Source: an uncultured bacterium (GTDB lineage Bacteria; Bacillota; Clostridia; UBA1381). Taken from it: a stretch of 64,000 bases of DNA. Below the pieces are notes generated by a model. It searched no databases. It was not told the DNA's origin and was given only the letters and a program-made list of their open reading frames with translations. Made by a program: the position numbers and the translations under genes. Shown here one piece after another: positions 25,252 through 34,143 of this stretch (positions within the stretch are counted from its first letter, which is position 1; each line of letters starts with the position of its first letter). The DNA is taken from assembly GCA_905215805.1 (NCBI GenBank), contig CAJMRL010000002.1, forward strand, positions 170,234 through 234,233, given 5' to 3'.

Positions 25252-26289
25252 GTGTTGGAAACAGAGTTTATAAAAATTGATCCTGAAAATATAGATATGG
25301 ATGCGATGCGTCGTGCGGGAGAAATAATAGCAGGAGGAGGACTGGTGGCTTTTCCTACTGAAACTGTATACGGATTGGGAGCTTCGGCTGTTGATTCCGG
25401 CGCCGCGGAGAAGATATATGCCGCAAAGGGACGACCATCAGATAATCCACTTATTGTTCATGTATGCTCCTTTGAGCAGATAGAGGAGCTTGCAGAGAAT
25501 ATCCCGGCTTATGCAAAGAAGCTTATGCAGTCGTTTATGCCCGGACCTCTCACGCTTATATTAAAAAAGAAGTCGTGTATACCGGATGAGGTAACGGCGA
25601 ATATGGATACTGTAGGAATACGATTTCCGTCGAATCCTGTAGCCGCGGCGCTGATAAAATGTTCCGGAGTTCCGATAGCGGCTCCGAGTGCTAATATATC
25701 CGGAAAACCGAGTCCTACAACAGCAAGGGACGTTATGGAGGATATGAACGGGAAAATAGAATGTATAATCGATGGCGGAAGCTGCAGTGTTGGAGTTGAA
25801 TCGACTATTCTTGATGCGTCAGGTGAAAGACCGGTACTGCTAAGACCGGGAGGTATAACGGTTGATATGATAAAAGAAATATGTCCGGAGCTAAAAATTG
25901 ATTCTCATGTTTTAAAATCAGTTGCACCAGATGAGCAGCCGAAATGTCCCGGAATGAAGTACAAGCATTATGCTCCTGATGCTGAAGTTACAGTTATAGA
26001 GGGAGAAATGGAAAATGTAAGAGCAAAGATAAACGAACTGCTCAAAGAGAATAAGGGCAGAGTGACCGGAGTTCTTACAATGTATGACAGTGCATATGAC
26101 GATGCGGTTATAATAAATGCCGGGCGACAGAACAGCGAATACGCAAGAAATTTATTTTCTGATTTAAGAGAATTTGACCGTTTAGGCGTAGAGGTAGTAT
26201 TTGCAGAATTCTGTGAGAATGACGGAGTAGGACTGGCAGTGAAAAATCGTCTGTATAAATCAGCCGGCGGAAGAGTAATACATGTTTAA
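25252..26289 (+). CDS. sua5: threonylcarbamoyl-AMP synthase (Sua5 type)
   Basis: 345 residues from a GTG start (AAGGAA 6 bases upstream). The YrdC domain (about 1-210) has GGLVAFPTETVYGLGASA, KGRPSDNPLIVHV and SANISGKPSPT; the smaller Sua5 domain follows after the linker PKCPGMKYKHYAPDA. It makes threonylcarbamoyl-AMP from threonine, bicarbonate and ATP for t6A37 on ANN-decoding tRNAs. tsaD lies three genes downstream in the same operon; the ATPase partner TsaE and TsaB are not in the window. Confidence 0.95.
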   Translation: MLETEFIKIDPENIDMDAMRRAGEIIAGGGLVAFPTETVYGLGASAVDSGAAEKIYAAKGRPSDNPLIVHVCSFEQIEELAENIPAYAKKLMQSFMPGPLTLILKKKSCIPDEVTANMDTVGIRFPSNPVAAALIKCSGVPIAAPSANISGKPSPTTARDVMEDMNGKIECIIDGGSCSVGVESTILDASGERPVLLRPGGITVDMIKEICPELKIDSHVLKSVAPDEQPKCPGMKYKHYAPDAEVTVIEGEMENVRAKINELLKENKGRVTGVLTMYDSAYDDAVIINAGRQNSEYARNLFSDLREFDRLGVEVVFAEFCENDGVGLAVKNRLYKSAGGRVIHV

Positions 26290-26306
26290 TAAGGAAGTGC
26301 ATTGAT

Positions 26307-26759
26307 ATGAATATACTTTTTGTGTGTACGGGAAATACTTGCCGTTCACCTATGGCGGCGGCAATATTGGACAAAATAGCAGTTGAAAATGATCTCGACG
26401 TATTTATTGAAAGTGCGGGAATAATGGCGCAGGAGGATCAGCCTGCAAGCGCTAATGCAATTGAGGCTATGAGGGAAATGAATATAGATATTACCGGACA
26501 TCGTACTCAGCAGATATCTGAGGACTTAATTGTTCAGGCGGATGTCGTGATTACTATGACCGAGGGACAAAAGATGATTCTTTCACAGATTGCTCCGGAA
26601 AAAACCTATACTCTTTTGGAATATGCCGGAAGCAGCGGTGACATTATAGACCCATACGGAGGAGATATAGAGGAATACAGGGAGACAGCACAGCAGATAT
26701 ATGATGCAATGGTTGACGTTGCAGAAAAGCTGCCGGTAATAAAAAAAGATGATAATTGA
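26307..26759 (+). CDS. ywlE: low-molecular-weight phosphatase, probably protein-arginine phosphatase
   Basis: 150 residues of the LMW phosphatase fold: P-loop CTGNTCRSP (Cys7 nucleophile, Arg13) near the N-terminus and general-acid loop DPYGG near residue 115. Thr11 inside the loop is the residue that gives Bacillus YwlE its specificity for phosphoarginine, where tyrosine phosphatases carry a bulkier residue. In Bacillus ywlE also follows the Sua5 gene ywlC. It reverses McsB arginine kinase marks. McsB and ClpC are not in view, so substrate assignment rests on the loop and the context. It overlaps rimI by 11 bases. Confidence 0.85.
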   Translation: MNILFVCTGNTCRSPMAAAILDKIAVENDLDVFIESAGIMAQEDQPASANAIEAMREMNIDITGHRTQQISEDLIVQADVVITMTEGQKMILSQIAPEKTYTLLEYAGSSGDIIDPYGGDIEEYRETAQQIYDAMVDVAEKLPVIKKDDN

Positions 26760-27183
26760 CAGTATAAAAGATGGTGATCCGGAAAAGCTGGCTATTCTTG
26801 ACAAAAGATGTTTTGAAATACCGTGGTCACAGAAATCATTTGAGGATGAGCTTAAGAATGATATGGCGCATTATTTTATAGCTCGCGAAGGCGATGAAAT
26901 AATAGGCTATGCCGGTTTCTGGAATGTAAGCGGCGAGGGAGATATAACGAATATAGCTGTAGATGAGAAATACAGAAGGAAGCATATAGGGAGCGCTCTG
27001 CTTGAGGCTCTGATAAAGAAGGCTGCAGCGTTAAAGCTTGAGCTGCTGACGCTTGAGGTGAGAAGATCCAATATTGCCGCTCAGAGACTTTATGCGAAAT
27101 ACGGTTTTGAGGAGATAGGTATACGAAAGGGCTATTACAGCAATAACCGTGAGGACGCATTAATTATGACAAAAACATTGTAG
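26749..27183 (+). CDS. rimI: ribosomal protein S18 alanine N-acetyltransferase
   Basis: 144 residues of the GNAT fold. ITNIAVDEKYRRKHIGSALLEALI near residue 65 contains the acetyl-CoA binding R/QxxGxA-type signature, and SNIAAQRLYAKYGFEEIGIRKGYY near 105 is typical of RimI. It acetylates the N-terminus of S18; in some bacteria it has broader activity. Its location between ywlE and tsaD, with overlap on one side and 8 bases on the other, is the common sua5/tsa-rimI-tsaD arrangement. Confidence 0.92.
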   Translation: MIIDSIKDGDPEKLAILDKRCFEIPWSQKSFEDELKNDMAHYFIAREGDEIIGYAGFWNVSGEGDITNIAVDEKYRRKHIGSALLEALIKKAAALKLELLTLEVRRSNIAAQRLYAKYGFEEIGIRKGYYSNNREDALIMTKTL

Positions 27184-27191
27184 AGGTAAAA

Positions 27192-28208
27192 ATGAAAGAT
27201 ATATTTATTTTAGGAATAGAAAGCTCGTGTGACGAAACGGCGGCTGCTGTCGTAAAAAACGGTCGTGAGGTGCTTTCCAATGTTATAAATACACAGATTG
27301 CCATACATAAGAAATTCGGAGGAGTTGTTCCCGAAGTGGCATCAAGAAGGCATATAGAAACGATTGATGATGTAATAGATGAGGCGCTTTCTCAGGCAGG
27401 GGTAGGATTTAAGGATATAGACGCCATTGCTGTAACCTATGGACCGGGGCTTATAGGAGCTCTTCTGGTAGGCGTGTCAACGGCAAAGGCGCTTGCGTAT
27501 GCACTTGAAAAGCCGCTTGTTCCGGTGCATCATATAAAAGGGCACATATGCGCCAATTTTGTGGCGCATAAGGATTTGGAGCCGCCGTTTACTTGTCTTG
27601 TAGCGTCGGGAGGACATAGTCATATAGTAGAGGTTTTGGATTATACAAAGTATGAAATCATGGGAAGGACCCGTGATGATGCGGCAGGGGAAGCTTTTGA
27701 TAAAATCGCAAGAGTTCTGGGATTGGGATATCCCGGCGGTCCGCTTATAGATGCTTTGGCGAAGGAAGGGAACCCGGAAGCTGTACATTTTCCAAGAGTT
27801 GATATGGACGGAGATTCTTTGGATTTTTCATTCAGCGGAGTAAAGACAGCTGTTATAAATTATTTGCATAAGCTTGAACAAAACGGTGAGGAATACAACA
27901 AGGCAGATATTGCGGCAAGCTTTCAGGAAGCTGTTACGGATGTATTGTGCCGGCATACTATAGAGGCTGCATTAAGGAAGAAATCTAAGATTATAGCTCT
28001 TGCGGGAGGAGTTGCGTCAAATTCCGCGCTGCGTGCAAAAATGAGCGGTGAGGCTGAAAAATTCGGGATAAAGACTATTTATCCGCCGCCGGTGTTATGT
28101 ACGGATAATGCGGTTATGATAGCCTGTGCCGGATATTACGGATATTTGAATCAAGATTTTGCGGATATGACATTAAATGCGGTGGCAAATTTGCCTTTAG
28201 ATAAGTAG
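27192..28208 (+). CDS. tsaD: tRNA t6A threonylcarbamoyltransferase subunit TsaD
   Basis: 338 residues of the ASKHA/Kae1 fold. LGIESSCDETAAAVV opens the protein; metal-binding histidines lie in VPVHHIKGHICANF near 112; GDAAGEAFDK-like DDAAGEAFDKIARVLGLGYPGG near 160; GGVASN near 270. It transfers the threonylcarbamoyl group to A37 of tRNA as part of the TsaB-TsaD-TsaE complex. AGAGG precedes the start. It is part of the same run as Sua5, YwlE and RimI. Confidence 0.97.
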   Translation: MKDIFILGIESSCDETAAAVVKNGREVLSNVINTQIAIHKKFGGVVPEVASRRHIETIDDVIDEALSQAGVGFKDIDAIAVTYGPGLIGALLVGVSTAKALAYALEKPLVPVHHIKGHICANFVAHKDLEPPFTCLVASGGHSHIVEVLDYTKYEIMGRTRDDAAGEAFDKIARVLGLGYPGGPLIDALAKEGNPEAVHFPRVDMDGDSLDFSFSGVKTAVINYLHKLEQNGEEYNKADIAASFQEAVTDVLCRHTIEAALRKKSKIIALAGGVASNSALRAKMSGEAEKFGIKTIYPPPVLCTDNAVMIACAGYYGYLNQDFADMTLNAVANLPLDK

Positions 28209-28219
28209 GAGATGAAGTT

Positions 28220-29299
28220 ATGGAGAAATTATATATTGATCTTGGTGAGGATTCATATGATATAAAATTTTCTGATAGTTTTAACGGATTAGCGGAGGCT
28301 ATGAAGGAAATAAACGCACCCAATAAGCTTCTGATAGTTACTGATACAAATGTGGAAAAGCTTTATGCTCGTGAAACGTCAGAGATACTGAAAGAGGCGG
28401 GATATGACTGTGCGGTGTATGCTTTTGAAGCGGGTGAAGAAAATAAAAATATGGATTCTATTCTTGGTATATGCGGTGCCTGCATGGACCATGGACTGGA
28501 CAGAAAAAGCATGATTGTAGCGCTCGGCGGAGGCGTTGTCGGGGATATGGCCGGATTTGCCGCTGCGATATATATGCGAGGTATAAAATTTGTGCAGATA
28601 CCTACAACTCTGCTTTCACAGTCAGACAGTTCAGTAGGTGGCAAGACAGGTATTGATTTTAAGGAGAGCAAGAATATCCTTGGGGCTTTTCATCAGCCTA
28701 AGCTTGTTTATATAAATGCAAATACGCTCCAAACTCTTTCTGAGGAACAGTTTATTTCCGGGATGGGAGAGGTAATTAAGCACGGAATAATACGTGACAA
28801 GGCGTTTTTTGACTATTTGAGAGATAATGCTGAAAAAATAAAAAAATGTGATGCTGAAACATTTATCTATATGTCAAAGATAAACTGCGGAATAAAGGCG
28901 GCGGTTGTAGAGCAGGATGAAAAAGAAAACGCGCTGAGGGCAATTTTGAATTTTGGACATACTATAGGTCATGCTGTTGAGTCGGCGTATAATTTTACAA
29001 TGACGCATGGAGAGTGTGTCGGTCTGGGAATGATCGCAGCGTCATATATTTCATATAAAAGGAATATGATCACAAAAGAAGAGCTTGACGAGATAGAGAG
29101 TATTCTTTATGAATACGGCTTCAGGACGAAAGTAAAGCTTCCGGAAAGTGAAGCTATATGGAATTTTATGCAAAAGGATAAGAAAAAAGCGGAAGGAAAG
29201 CTGAAATTTATTCTTCCTGAGTCTATCGGTAAAGTTATTCAGACAACAGATGTAGGAATGGAAGAAATTTTTGCGGCGTTGGAGTATATCAGATTATGA
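28220..29299 (+). CDS. aroB: 3-dehydroquinate synthase
   Basis: 359 residues. NAD-binding glycines in ALGGGVVGDMAGFAAAIYMRG near 98 and the substrate and zinc site PTTLLSQSDSSVGGKTGID near 130; zinc ligands in GMGEVIKHG near 184, NFGHTIGHAVES near 248 and MTHGECVGLG near 263. It cyclises DAHP to dehydroquinate, step two of the shikimate route. Other aro genes are not nearby. The end overlaps lspA by 4 bases (ATGA), so it belongs to this operon. Confidence 0.97.
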   Translation: MEKLYIDLGEDSYDIKFSDSFNGLAEAMKEINAPNKLLIVTDTNVEKLYARETSEILKEAGYDCAVYAFEAGEENKNMDSILGICGACMDHGLDRKSMIVALGGGVVGDMAGFAAAIYMRGIKFVQIPTTLLSQSDSSVGGKTGIDFKESKNILGAFHQPKLVYINANTLQTLSEEQFISGMGEVIKHGIIRDKAFFDYLRDNAEKIKKCDAETFIYMSKINCGIKAAVVEQDEKENALRAILNFGHTIGHAVESAYNFTMTHGECVGLGMIAASYISYKRNMITKEELDEIESILYEYGFRTKVKLPESEAIWNFMQKDKKKAEGKLKFILPESIGKVIQTTDVGMEEIFAALEYIRL

Positions 29300-29775
29300 T
29301 AAATATTGTTTATGCAGCGGTAGCAGCGTTTATTTTGGCGGCGGATCAGCTTGTAAAGCTGTTTATAACAAGAAATTTTGAGCTTTATGAAAGCTTTGGC
29401 TCAATAGGACGAATCGTTGACTTTGTACATGTCCGTAATACAGGCGCGGCGTTTTCGATAATGAGCGGCAAGGTGGAAATACTGAGCGTTATTTCTATTG
29501 TTTTTTGTGTTGGAGTACTTGTATACTGGATAAAAAAACGCCCGGTGCATCCGCTTTTATGCACATCGCTTTCAATGCTTGCAGCCGGTGCGCTTGGAAA
29601 TGCAATAGATAGAATTTTCCGTGGATATGTAGTAGATTTTATCAGCTTGGCATTTGTGGATTTTCCGGTGTTTAATATAGCAGATATGGCTATAACTGTC
29701 GGGGCGGTGCTTATAATAATTTATGTTATGTTTTTTGACAGAGAAAATAAAAATAAGGAAGAAAAAAATAAGTAA
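29296..29775 (+). CDS. lspA: lipoprotein signal peptidase
   Basis: 159 residues with four membrane helices. Catalytic aspartates are in GNAIDRIFRG near residue 109 and VFNIADMAI near 133; VRNTGAAFSI near 49 is another conserved motif. It cleaves prolipoproteins in the membrane after lipid attachment to Cys. A charged tail (DRENKNKEEKNK) ends the protein, and the rluD start follows the stop directly. Confidence 0.96.
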   Translation: MINIVYAAVAAFILAADQLVKLFITRNFELYESFGSIGRIVDFVHVRNTGAAFSIMSGKVEILSVISIVFCVGVLVYWIKKRPVHPLLCTSLSMLAAGALGNAIDRIFRGYVVDFISLAFVDFPVFNIADMAITVGAVLIIIYVMFFDRENKNKEEKNK

Positions 29776-30690
29776 ATGAAAGTGATTTTAAAAGCCGGTG
29801 AGGGTGGAGAAAGGATAGATAAATTTATAGCCGATAATTCCGAGGGGATTTCAAGAAGCTATGCGGCAAAGCTTTGCGCTGAAAGACGTGTTTTAGTTGA
29901 AGGGAAAAATGCCGACAAAAAATATAAGCTTAAGGGCGGAGAAATGATAGAGATAGATGTTCCGGAGCCGGAAACTGTTGAAGTCTTGCCGGAGAATATA
30001 CCGCTTGATATTGTGTATGAGGATGATGATTTGATAGTGGTAAACAAGCCTCAGGGGATGGTTGTTCATCCCGCGGCAGGCAATGAAAGCGGGACGCTTG
30101 TGAATGCGCTTATGTATCACTGCGGTGGTTCTCTGAGCGCTATAAACGGAGTTATACGTCCCGGTATAGTGCATAGGATAGATAAAGACACATCGGGACT
30201 GCTTGTGGCGGCAAAAAATAATGAGGCACATTTATTTTTGTCCGCTCAGCTAAAGGAGCGTAAGGCTGTAAGAAAGTATATTGCCTTGGTAAATGGAAAT
30301 ATAAAAGAGGACAGAGGTACGATAAACAAGCCTATTGCGCGTCACCCTAATGACAGAAAGAAGATGGCGGTTGTCAGCGGAGGACGTGAGGCGGTAACGC
30401 ATTATAATGTTCTTGAACGTTATGGCGGGTATACTCTGGTGGAGTGTATACTTGAAACAGGCAGAACGCATCAAATACGCGTGCATATGGCTTCAATTGG
30501 TCATAGCATAGTAGGTGATCCGGTTTATGGTATAAAGAAGGAGAAATATAAGCTTAACGGTCAGCTTCTTCATGCAAAAACCATAGGCTTTGTGCATCCG
30601 TCAACAGGGGAAATGATGGAATTTACATCGGAGCTTCCGGACTATTTTAAAGAAGTAATTGAAAAGGAGCGCAGAAAGTGCGGAATTTAA
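29776..30690 (+). CDS. rluD: RluD-family 23S rRNA pseudouridine synthase
   Basis: 304 residues. An N-terminal S4 domain (KFIADNSEGISRSYAAKLCAERR in part, about 14-36) precedes the catalytic domain; the nucleophile Asp is in IVHRIDKDTSGLLV near 138, with YEDDDLIVVNKPQGMVVHP near 82. The family isomerises uridines in 23S rRNA (RluD: helix 69). lspA followed by this gene is a conserved Bacillota pair (ylyB in Bacillus). It is the last gene of the operon before the hairpin at 30701. Confidence 0.93.
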   Translation: MKVILKAGEGGERIDKFIADNSEGISRSYAAKLCAERRVLVEGKNADKKYKLKGGEMIEIDVPEPETVEVLPENIPLDIVYEDDDLIVVNKPQGMVVHPAAGNESGTLVNALMYHCGGSLSAINGVIRPGIVHRIDKDTSGLLVAAKNNEAHLFLSAQLKERKAVRKYIALVNGNIKEDRGTINKPIARHPNDRKKMAVVSGGREAVTHYNVLERYGGYTLVECILETGRTHQIRVHMASIGHSIVGDPVYGIKKEKYKLNGQLLHAKTIGFVHPSTGEMMEFTSELPDYFKEVIEKERRKCGI

Positions 30691-30700
30691 CAAGGGCTGT

Positions 30701-30751
30701 CGCTTTTAGCGCAGAGTGTTTAAAGACTTTAAACGCTCTGCGCTAAAAGCG
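30701..30751. terminator. long hairpin terminating the Sua5-RluD operon
   Basis: 25-bp stem with one G-U pair (30701-30725 with 30727-30751), between convergent rluD and hydE. AAAAGCG on the 3' side gives a T-rich run on the minus strand. Its outer bases share the TGTCGCTTTTA core seen at 12748 and 42736. Confidence 0.75.
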
Positions 30752-30790
30752 AGCAACCATATGAGCTTCTTAACGCGACAACATCATGTT

Positions 30791-31822
30791 TTATGATCTT
30801 TTTACATTTCCTATATCTGAAACAATGCTATATCCAATTGATTTCATTCTTAATTTTAAATCTTTAAGGTTTTGAGCCGATTCCTCGCCTGTACATATTT
30901 TATCATTATAAAGCGTGTAGAGCTTTCGTACTTTTAATGGTGATAGATTGGGCATTATTACATTTGCACCCGCCTGTATGCCCATTTCACGTCCTAAAGG
31001 ATGAATAGTGCCGAGAGCTGTCGTTGATGGGATAAGAGCATAAGGAAACATAAGCCTAAGTATTGCAATGAGGTTCAGACATCTTGAAAGACTTCCCTTG
31101 CTGAAATCACGAAAAGGAGTATCGGCATGTGGAAGAAAAGGCCCTATACCGATCATATCAGGTTTAAGCTCCTCCAAAAAGCGGAGGTCGGCAACGAGAT
31201 TATCAAGAGTCTGATACGGGCTTCCGACCATAAAGCCGGAGCCTACCTGATAACCTATGTCCTTTAAATTCCAAAGGCACTGTTTTCTGTTTTCAAGACT
31301 CATACTTTCAGGGTGAAGTCTGGCATAATGCTCAGATGAGGCAGTTTCGTGCCTCAAAAGGAAACGATCGGCGCCTGCGTCAAAATATGCCTTATAGCTT
31401 GAGCGGCTTTTTTCTCCGATGGAGAGCGTAACAGCGCAATCAGGATACATTTCCTTTATACCAGAAACAATATCGCATATCATATCGTCAGTATAATACA
31501 TATCTTCTCCGCCCTGAAGTACAAATGTGCGGAAGCCAAGCTCATAGCCCTCTTTGCAGCATTCCAATATATCCTCTTTATCAAGACGGTATCTGATTAA
31601 ATTTTGATTTCCGGCGCGTATGCCGCAGTAATAGCAGTTGTTTTTGCAGTAGTTTGTAAATTCTATAAGACCCCGTATGTATATATCTGTTTTATAATAT
31701 TCTTTTCGGCGTGATACGGATCGCTCAAAAAGATAATCTGAGCATTTTGTATCTATAAGCTCTTTAAGCGATTCGTCATCAGCATGACCGGTTTCATAAA
31801 GAGTGTCAATTATTTTTTTCAT
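30791..31822 (-). CDS. hydE: [FeFe]-hydrogenase maturation radical SAM enzyme HydE
   Basis: 343 residues from the ATG at 31822 (GAGG 7 bases upstream; a TTG at 31828 is too close). The radical SAM cysteines Cys59, Cys63 and Cys66 are in NYCKNNCYYCGIR, preceded by RGLIEFTNYC, a HydE hallmark. LQGGEDMYY, HETAS and SGFMVGSPYQT further support it. HydE helps build the dithiomethylamine-bridged di-iron subcluster of [FeFe] hydrogenase with HydF and HydG, neither of which is near. A hydrogenase elsewhere in the genome is implied. Biotin synthase and PylB are relatives, but the signature segments favour HydE. Confidence 0.92.
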   Translation of the reverse strand: MKKIIDTLYETGHADDESLKELIDTKCSDYLFERSVSRRKEYYKTDIYIRGLIEFTNYCKNNCYYCGIRAGNQNLIRYRLDKEDILECCKEGYELGFRTFVLQGGEDMYYTDDMICDIVSGIKEMYPDCAVTLSIGEKSRSSYKAYFDAGADRFLLRHETASSEHYARLHPESMSLENRKQCLWNLKDIGYQVGSGFMVGSPYQTLDNLVADLRFLEELKPDMIGIGPFLPHADTPFRDFSKGSLSRCLNLIAILRLMFPYALIPSTTALGTIHPLGREMGIQAGANVIMPNLSPLKVRKLYTLYNDKICTGEESAQNLKDLKLRMKSIGYSIVSDIGNVKRS

Positions 31823-31858
31823 ATTCAATCCTCTTGATTTATTGATTAGATATGATAT

Positions 31859-31887
31859 ATTATAAAGTATAAAAGTTTGGATGTCAA
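31859..31887 (-). promoter_or_regulatory. hydE promoter
   Basis: Read on minus: TTGACA (31887-31882), 17-base spacer, TATAAT (31864-31859). Perfect consensus, so hydE need not depend on the upstream gene. Confidence 0.85.
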
Positions 31888-31894
31888 GCGGGAA

Positions 31895-32560
31895 TTATTT
31901 TAATATACATTCCATTGAGCTGAAGTTTTTTTTGCAGAATTTTGCTGTAGCGCCTACGAGAACAGCAGCGATGATTGTTCCTTCTCGAACACCCTGAATA
32001 GAATGGAACATAATAATAGCCATAACGGCAGCAACAATTGTCATTGTAGTATCAAATATAATCTTATTTTTTCCGAAGTCAGTGTGTGACACGGACGAGA
32101 TTGCTCTTACAGTAGCTTCACCCGGAAGCATAACCACATTTGCTACCATTTCCATAAACACTCCGAATCCAAGAATAAAGCAGCCTATAATCAGAGCGAT
32201 AATCTTAAATATATATGCAGACGGCTGCATAAATGAAAGAATACTCATTGTAAGATCAATAAAAAGCGAAAATATAACAATTACCGGAATCTGGAGAAAA
32301 TCAGCCGGATTAAACCTTTTTCTTAAAAGAACAAGCTGTATAAGCAGCAAAAGAATATTAAACAAAAAAGTAAACATTCCTACAGTAGGAGTAAATCCAA
32401 GACTAAGCGTATAAGGAATGCTTGTAATAGGCGATGTTCCAAGACCTGCCTTTGTTATAAAGCTTACGCCGAGAGCATTTACAAATAAGCCCAAAAAAAG
32501 AAAAGCATAACGCTTTAGAAGTTCTTTACGGCATATAGCCGTCTTTATCATATTTTGCAT
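31895..32560 (-). CDS. YczE/YitT-type integral membrane protein
   Basis: 221 residues with about five hydrophobic segments. RYAFLFLGLFVNALGVSFITKAGLGTSPITSIPY near residues 16-48 (split here by helix boundaries) and the later GFGVFMEMVANVVMLPGEA near 130-148 match the YczE/YyaS family of predicted transporters whose substrate is unknown. AGGAGG precedes the ATG by 8 bases. It lies upstream of hydE on the same strand, but each has its own promoter, so a functional link is not implied. Confidence 0.8.
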   Translation of the reverse strand: MQNMIKTAICRKELLKRYAFLFLGLFVNALGVSFITKAGLGTSPITSIPYTLSLGFTPTVGMFTFLFNILLLLIQLVLLRKRFNPADFLQIPVIVIFSLFIDLTMSILSFMQPSAYIFKIIALIIGCFILGFGVFMEMVANVVMLPGEATVRAISSVSHTDFGKNKIIFDTTMTIVAAVMAIIMFHSIQGVREGTIIAAVLVGATAKFCKKNFSSMECILK

Positions 32561-32581
32561 TAAAATTACCTCCTTATTTAT

Positions 32582-32610
32582 ATGATACCGCTAAAATAAA
32601 AAAATGTCAA
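32582..32610 (-). promoter_or_regulatory. promoter of the YczE-type gene
   Basis: Read on minus: TTGACA (32610-32605), 17-base spacer, TATCAT (32587-32582). Confidence 0.8.
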
Positions 32611-32680
32611 TATGCACATTGAATAAAATTATTTTTATAGATAAAACGACATATGTAATAAAAATTTAATAGAAATATAC

Positions 32681-32709
32681 TTGACTAATTCAATATTATG
32701 TTATAATAT
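32681..32709 (+). promoter_or_regulatory. promoter of the DUF1015 gene
   Basis: TTGACT (32681-32686) with TAATAT at 17 bases (32704-32709); a better TATAAT overlaps at 32702 with only 15 bases of spacing. Confidence 0.55.
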
Positions 32710-32751
32710 ATATAATATACGGAATGATTATGACTGAAAGGGTGTATTTAG

Positions 32752-34074
32752 ATGGCCAATGTTAAGCCTTTCAAAGGTTACAGATATAATATAGATAAAA
32801 TAGAAGATCCGGGAAAGGTGGTTTCGCCTCCTTATTATAATTTGAAGCAGGAGGTAAAGGACTCTCTGTATGAAATGAGTAAATATAATTCGGTCAGATT
32901 ATTTTCTGGAAGAACATATGATGACGATAATGACAGTGAAAATCGATTTACACGCGCGAGAAAGTATTTAAACGACTGGATTGAACAGGATATATTGATT
33001 CGTGATAAAGAGCCTGCAATATATATGTATGAACAAACAATAACAGTGCATGAAACGAGTTATCAGAATAGGACGTTTGTGTGTTTGCTGGAGCTTGCCG
33101 AGCTTAATGAAGGTGTGATTATGCCGTGTGAAGAGATACGTGAAGTATCTATGCAGGACAGATATGAATTTCTTACGCATACAAATGCAGATATGTCCAT
33201 GATAAGCTGCTTATATATGGAAAGAGAAAAGGACTTGCTCAATCTTATGAATGAGCTTGGAGAGACAAATCCTGATGAAGAATTCGATTCATCAGACGAG
33301 ATTCATCATCGTATCTGGCGTATAACGGATAATAAAACTATAGATTATATAGTAGATCATTTTAAAGATATGCCTCTTTATATAACAGACGGTCAGACAA
33401 GATATGAAACATGCTTAAAATACAGAAATTATATGAAGGCAAACAATCCTGACCATACCGGCAAAGAGCCTTATAACTATACAATGGTATCGCTTATAAA
33501 TTCTCATTCGGATGGAGTTATTATTTTCCCTGTACATAGGGCGGTAAAGCTGCCGAGAGGATTTAAGGAGGACTTCTTTGTGGCAGGAGTACAGGATCAT
33601 TTCAAAATAGAGAAGATAATTGTTGATTCTCAGGATGATAGTATACCGGTAACGATGAAAAAGCAGATAGCCACAATGAGAAATGACATAACCAGATTCG
33701 CACTTTATCATGGCGGAGACTATTTCTTCAGATTAACTCTTTTTGATAAGGATTATATAAAACAAAAGCTTTTGCCTGAAATGTCAAAGTCATATTGCGC
33801 TTTGGATATGGTGGTGCTGAATAAGCTTGTATTAGAGGATATGTTTCGTATAAATGATGAGAATTACTGGGACAGAGTAATATATTCAAGAAGTGTTGAG
33901 GATTGTATGCAGATGCTTGAAAAGGGCGAGTGTGATGTCATTTTTGTTATGAATCCGGTTAAGACAGAGCAGATAAAGAATGTTACAGCTGCCGGTGAAA
34001 TGCTTCCGAAATGTTCAATAAGCGTATTCCCGAAGCCTTCGGTGGGTGTATTTATAAATGTGAAGGAAGATTGA
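32752..34074 (+). CDS. DUF1015 family protein
   Basis: 440 residues, soluble, near the usual family length. The N-terminus (VKPFKGYRYN, then VVSPPYYNL) and the later PLYITDGQTRYETCLKYRNYM with YNYTMVSLINSHSDG are the standard DUF1015 landmarks. The family (COG4198) is widespread in anaerobes, sometimes near serine or phosphoglycerate pathway genes. Its biochemical role is not established for this protein and the neighbours do not decide it. GAAAGGG precedes the start. It has its own promoter and terminator. Confidence 0.85.
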   Translation: MANVKPFKGYRYNIDKIEDPGKVVSPPYYNLKQEVKDSLYEMSKYNSVRLFSGRTYDDDNDSENRFTRARKYLNDWIEQDILIRDKEPAIYMYEQTITVHETSYQNRTFVCLLELAELNEGVIMPCEEIREVSMQDRYEFLTHTNADMSMISCLYMEREKDLLNLMNELGETNPDEEFDSSDEIHHRIWRITDNKTIDYIVDHFKDMPLYITDGQTRYETCLKYRNYMKANNPDHTGKEPYNYTMVSLINSHSDGVIIFPVHRAVKLPRGFKEDFFVAGVQDHFKIEKIIVDSQDDSIPVTMKKQIATMRNDITRFALYHGGDYFFRLTLFDKDYIKQKLLPEMSKSYCALDMVVLNKLVLEDMFRINDENYWDRVIYSRSVEDCMQMLEKGECDVIFVMNPVKTEQIKNVTAAGEMLPKCSISVFPKPSVGVFINVKED

Positions 34075-34077
34075 TCG

Positions 34078-34105
34078 AAAACGAGGCGGTATTCGTCTCG
34101 TTTTG
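34078..34105 (+). terminator. terminator of the DUF1015 gene
   Basis: 11-bp stem with one G-U pair (34078-34088 with 34094-34104), 5-base loop, TTTT in the 3' arm. Confidence 0.75.
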
Positions 34106-34143
34106 CTTATGTATAAAAATAAATATTTAGGAAAGGGAAGTAC

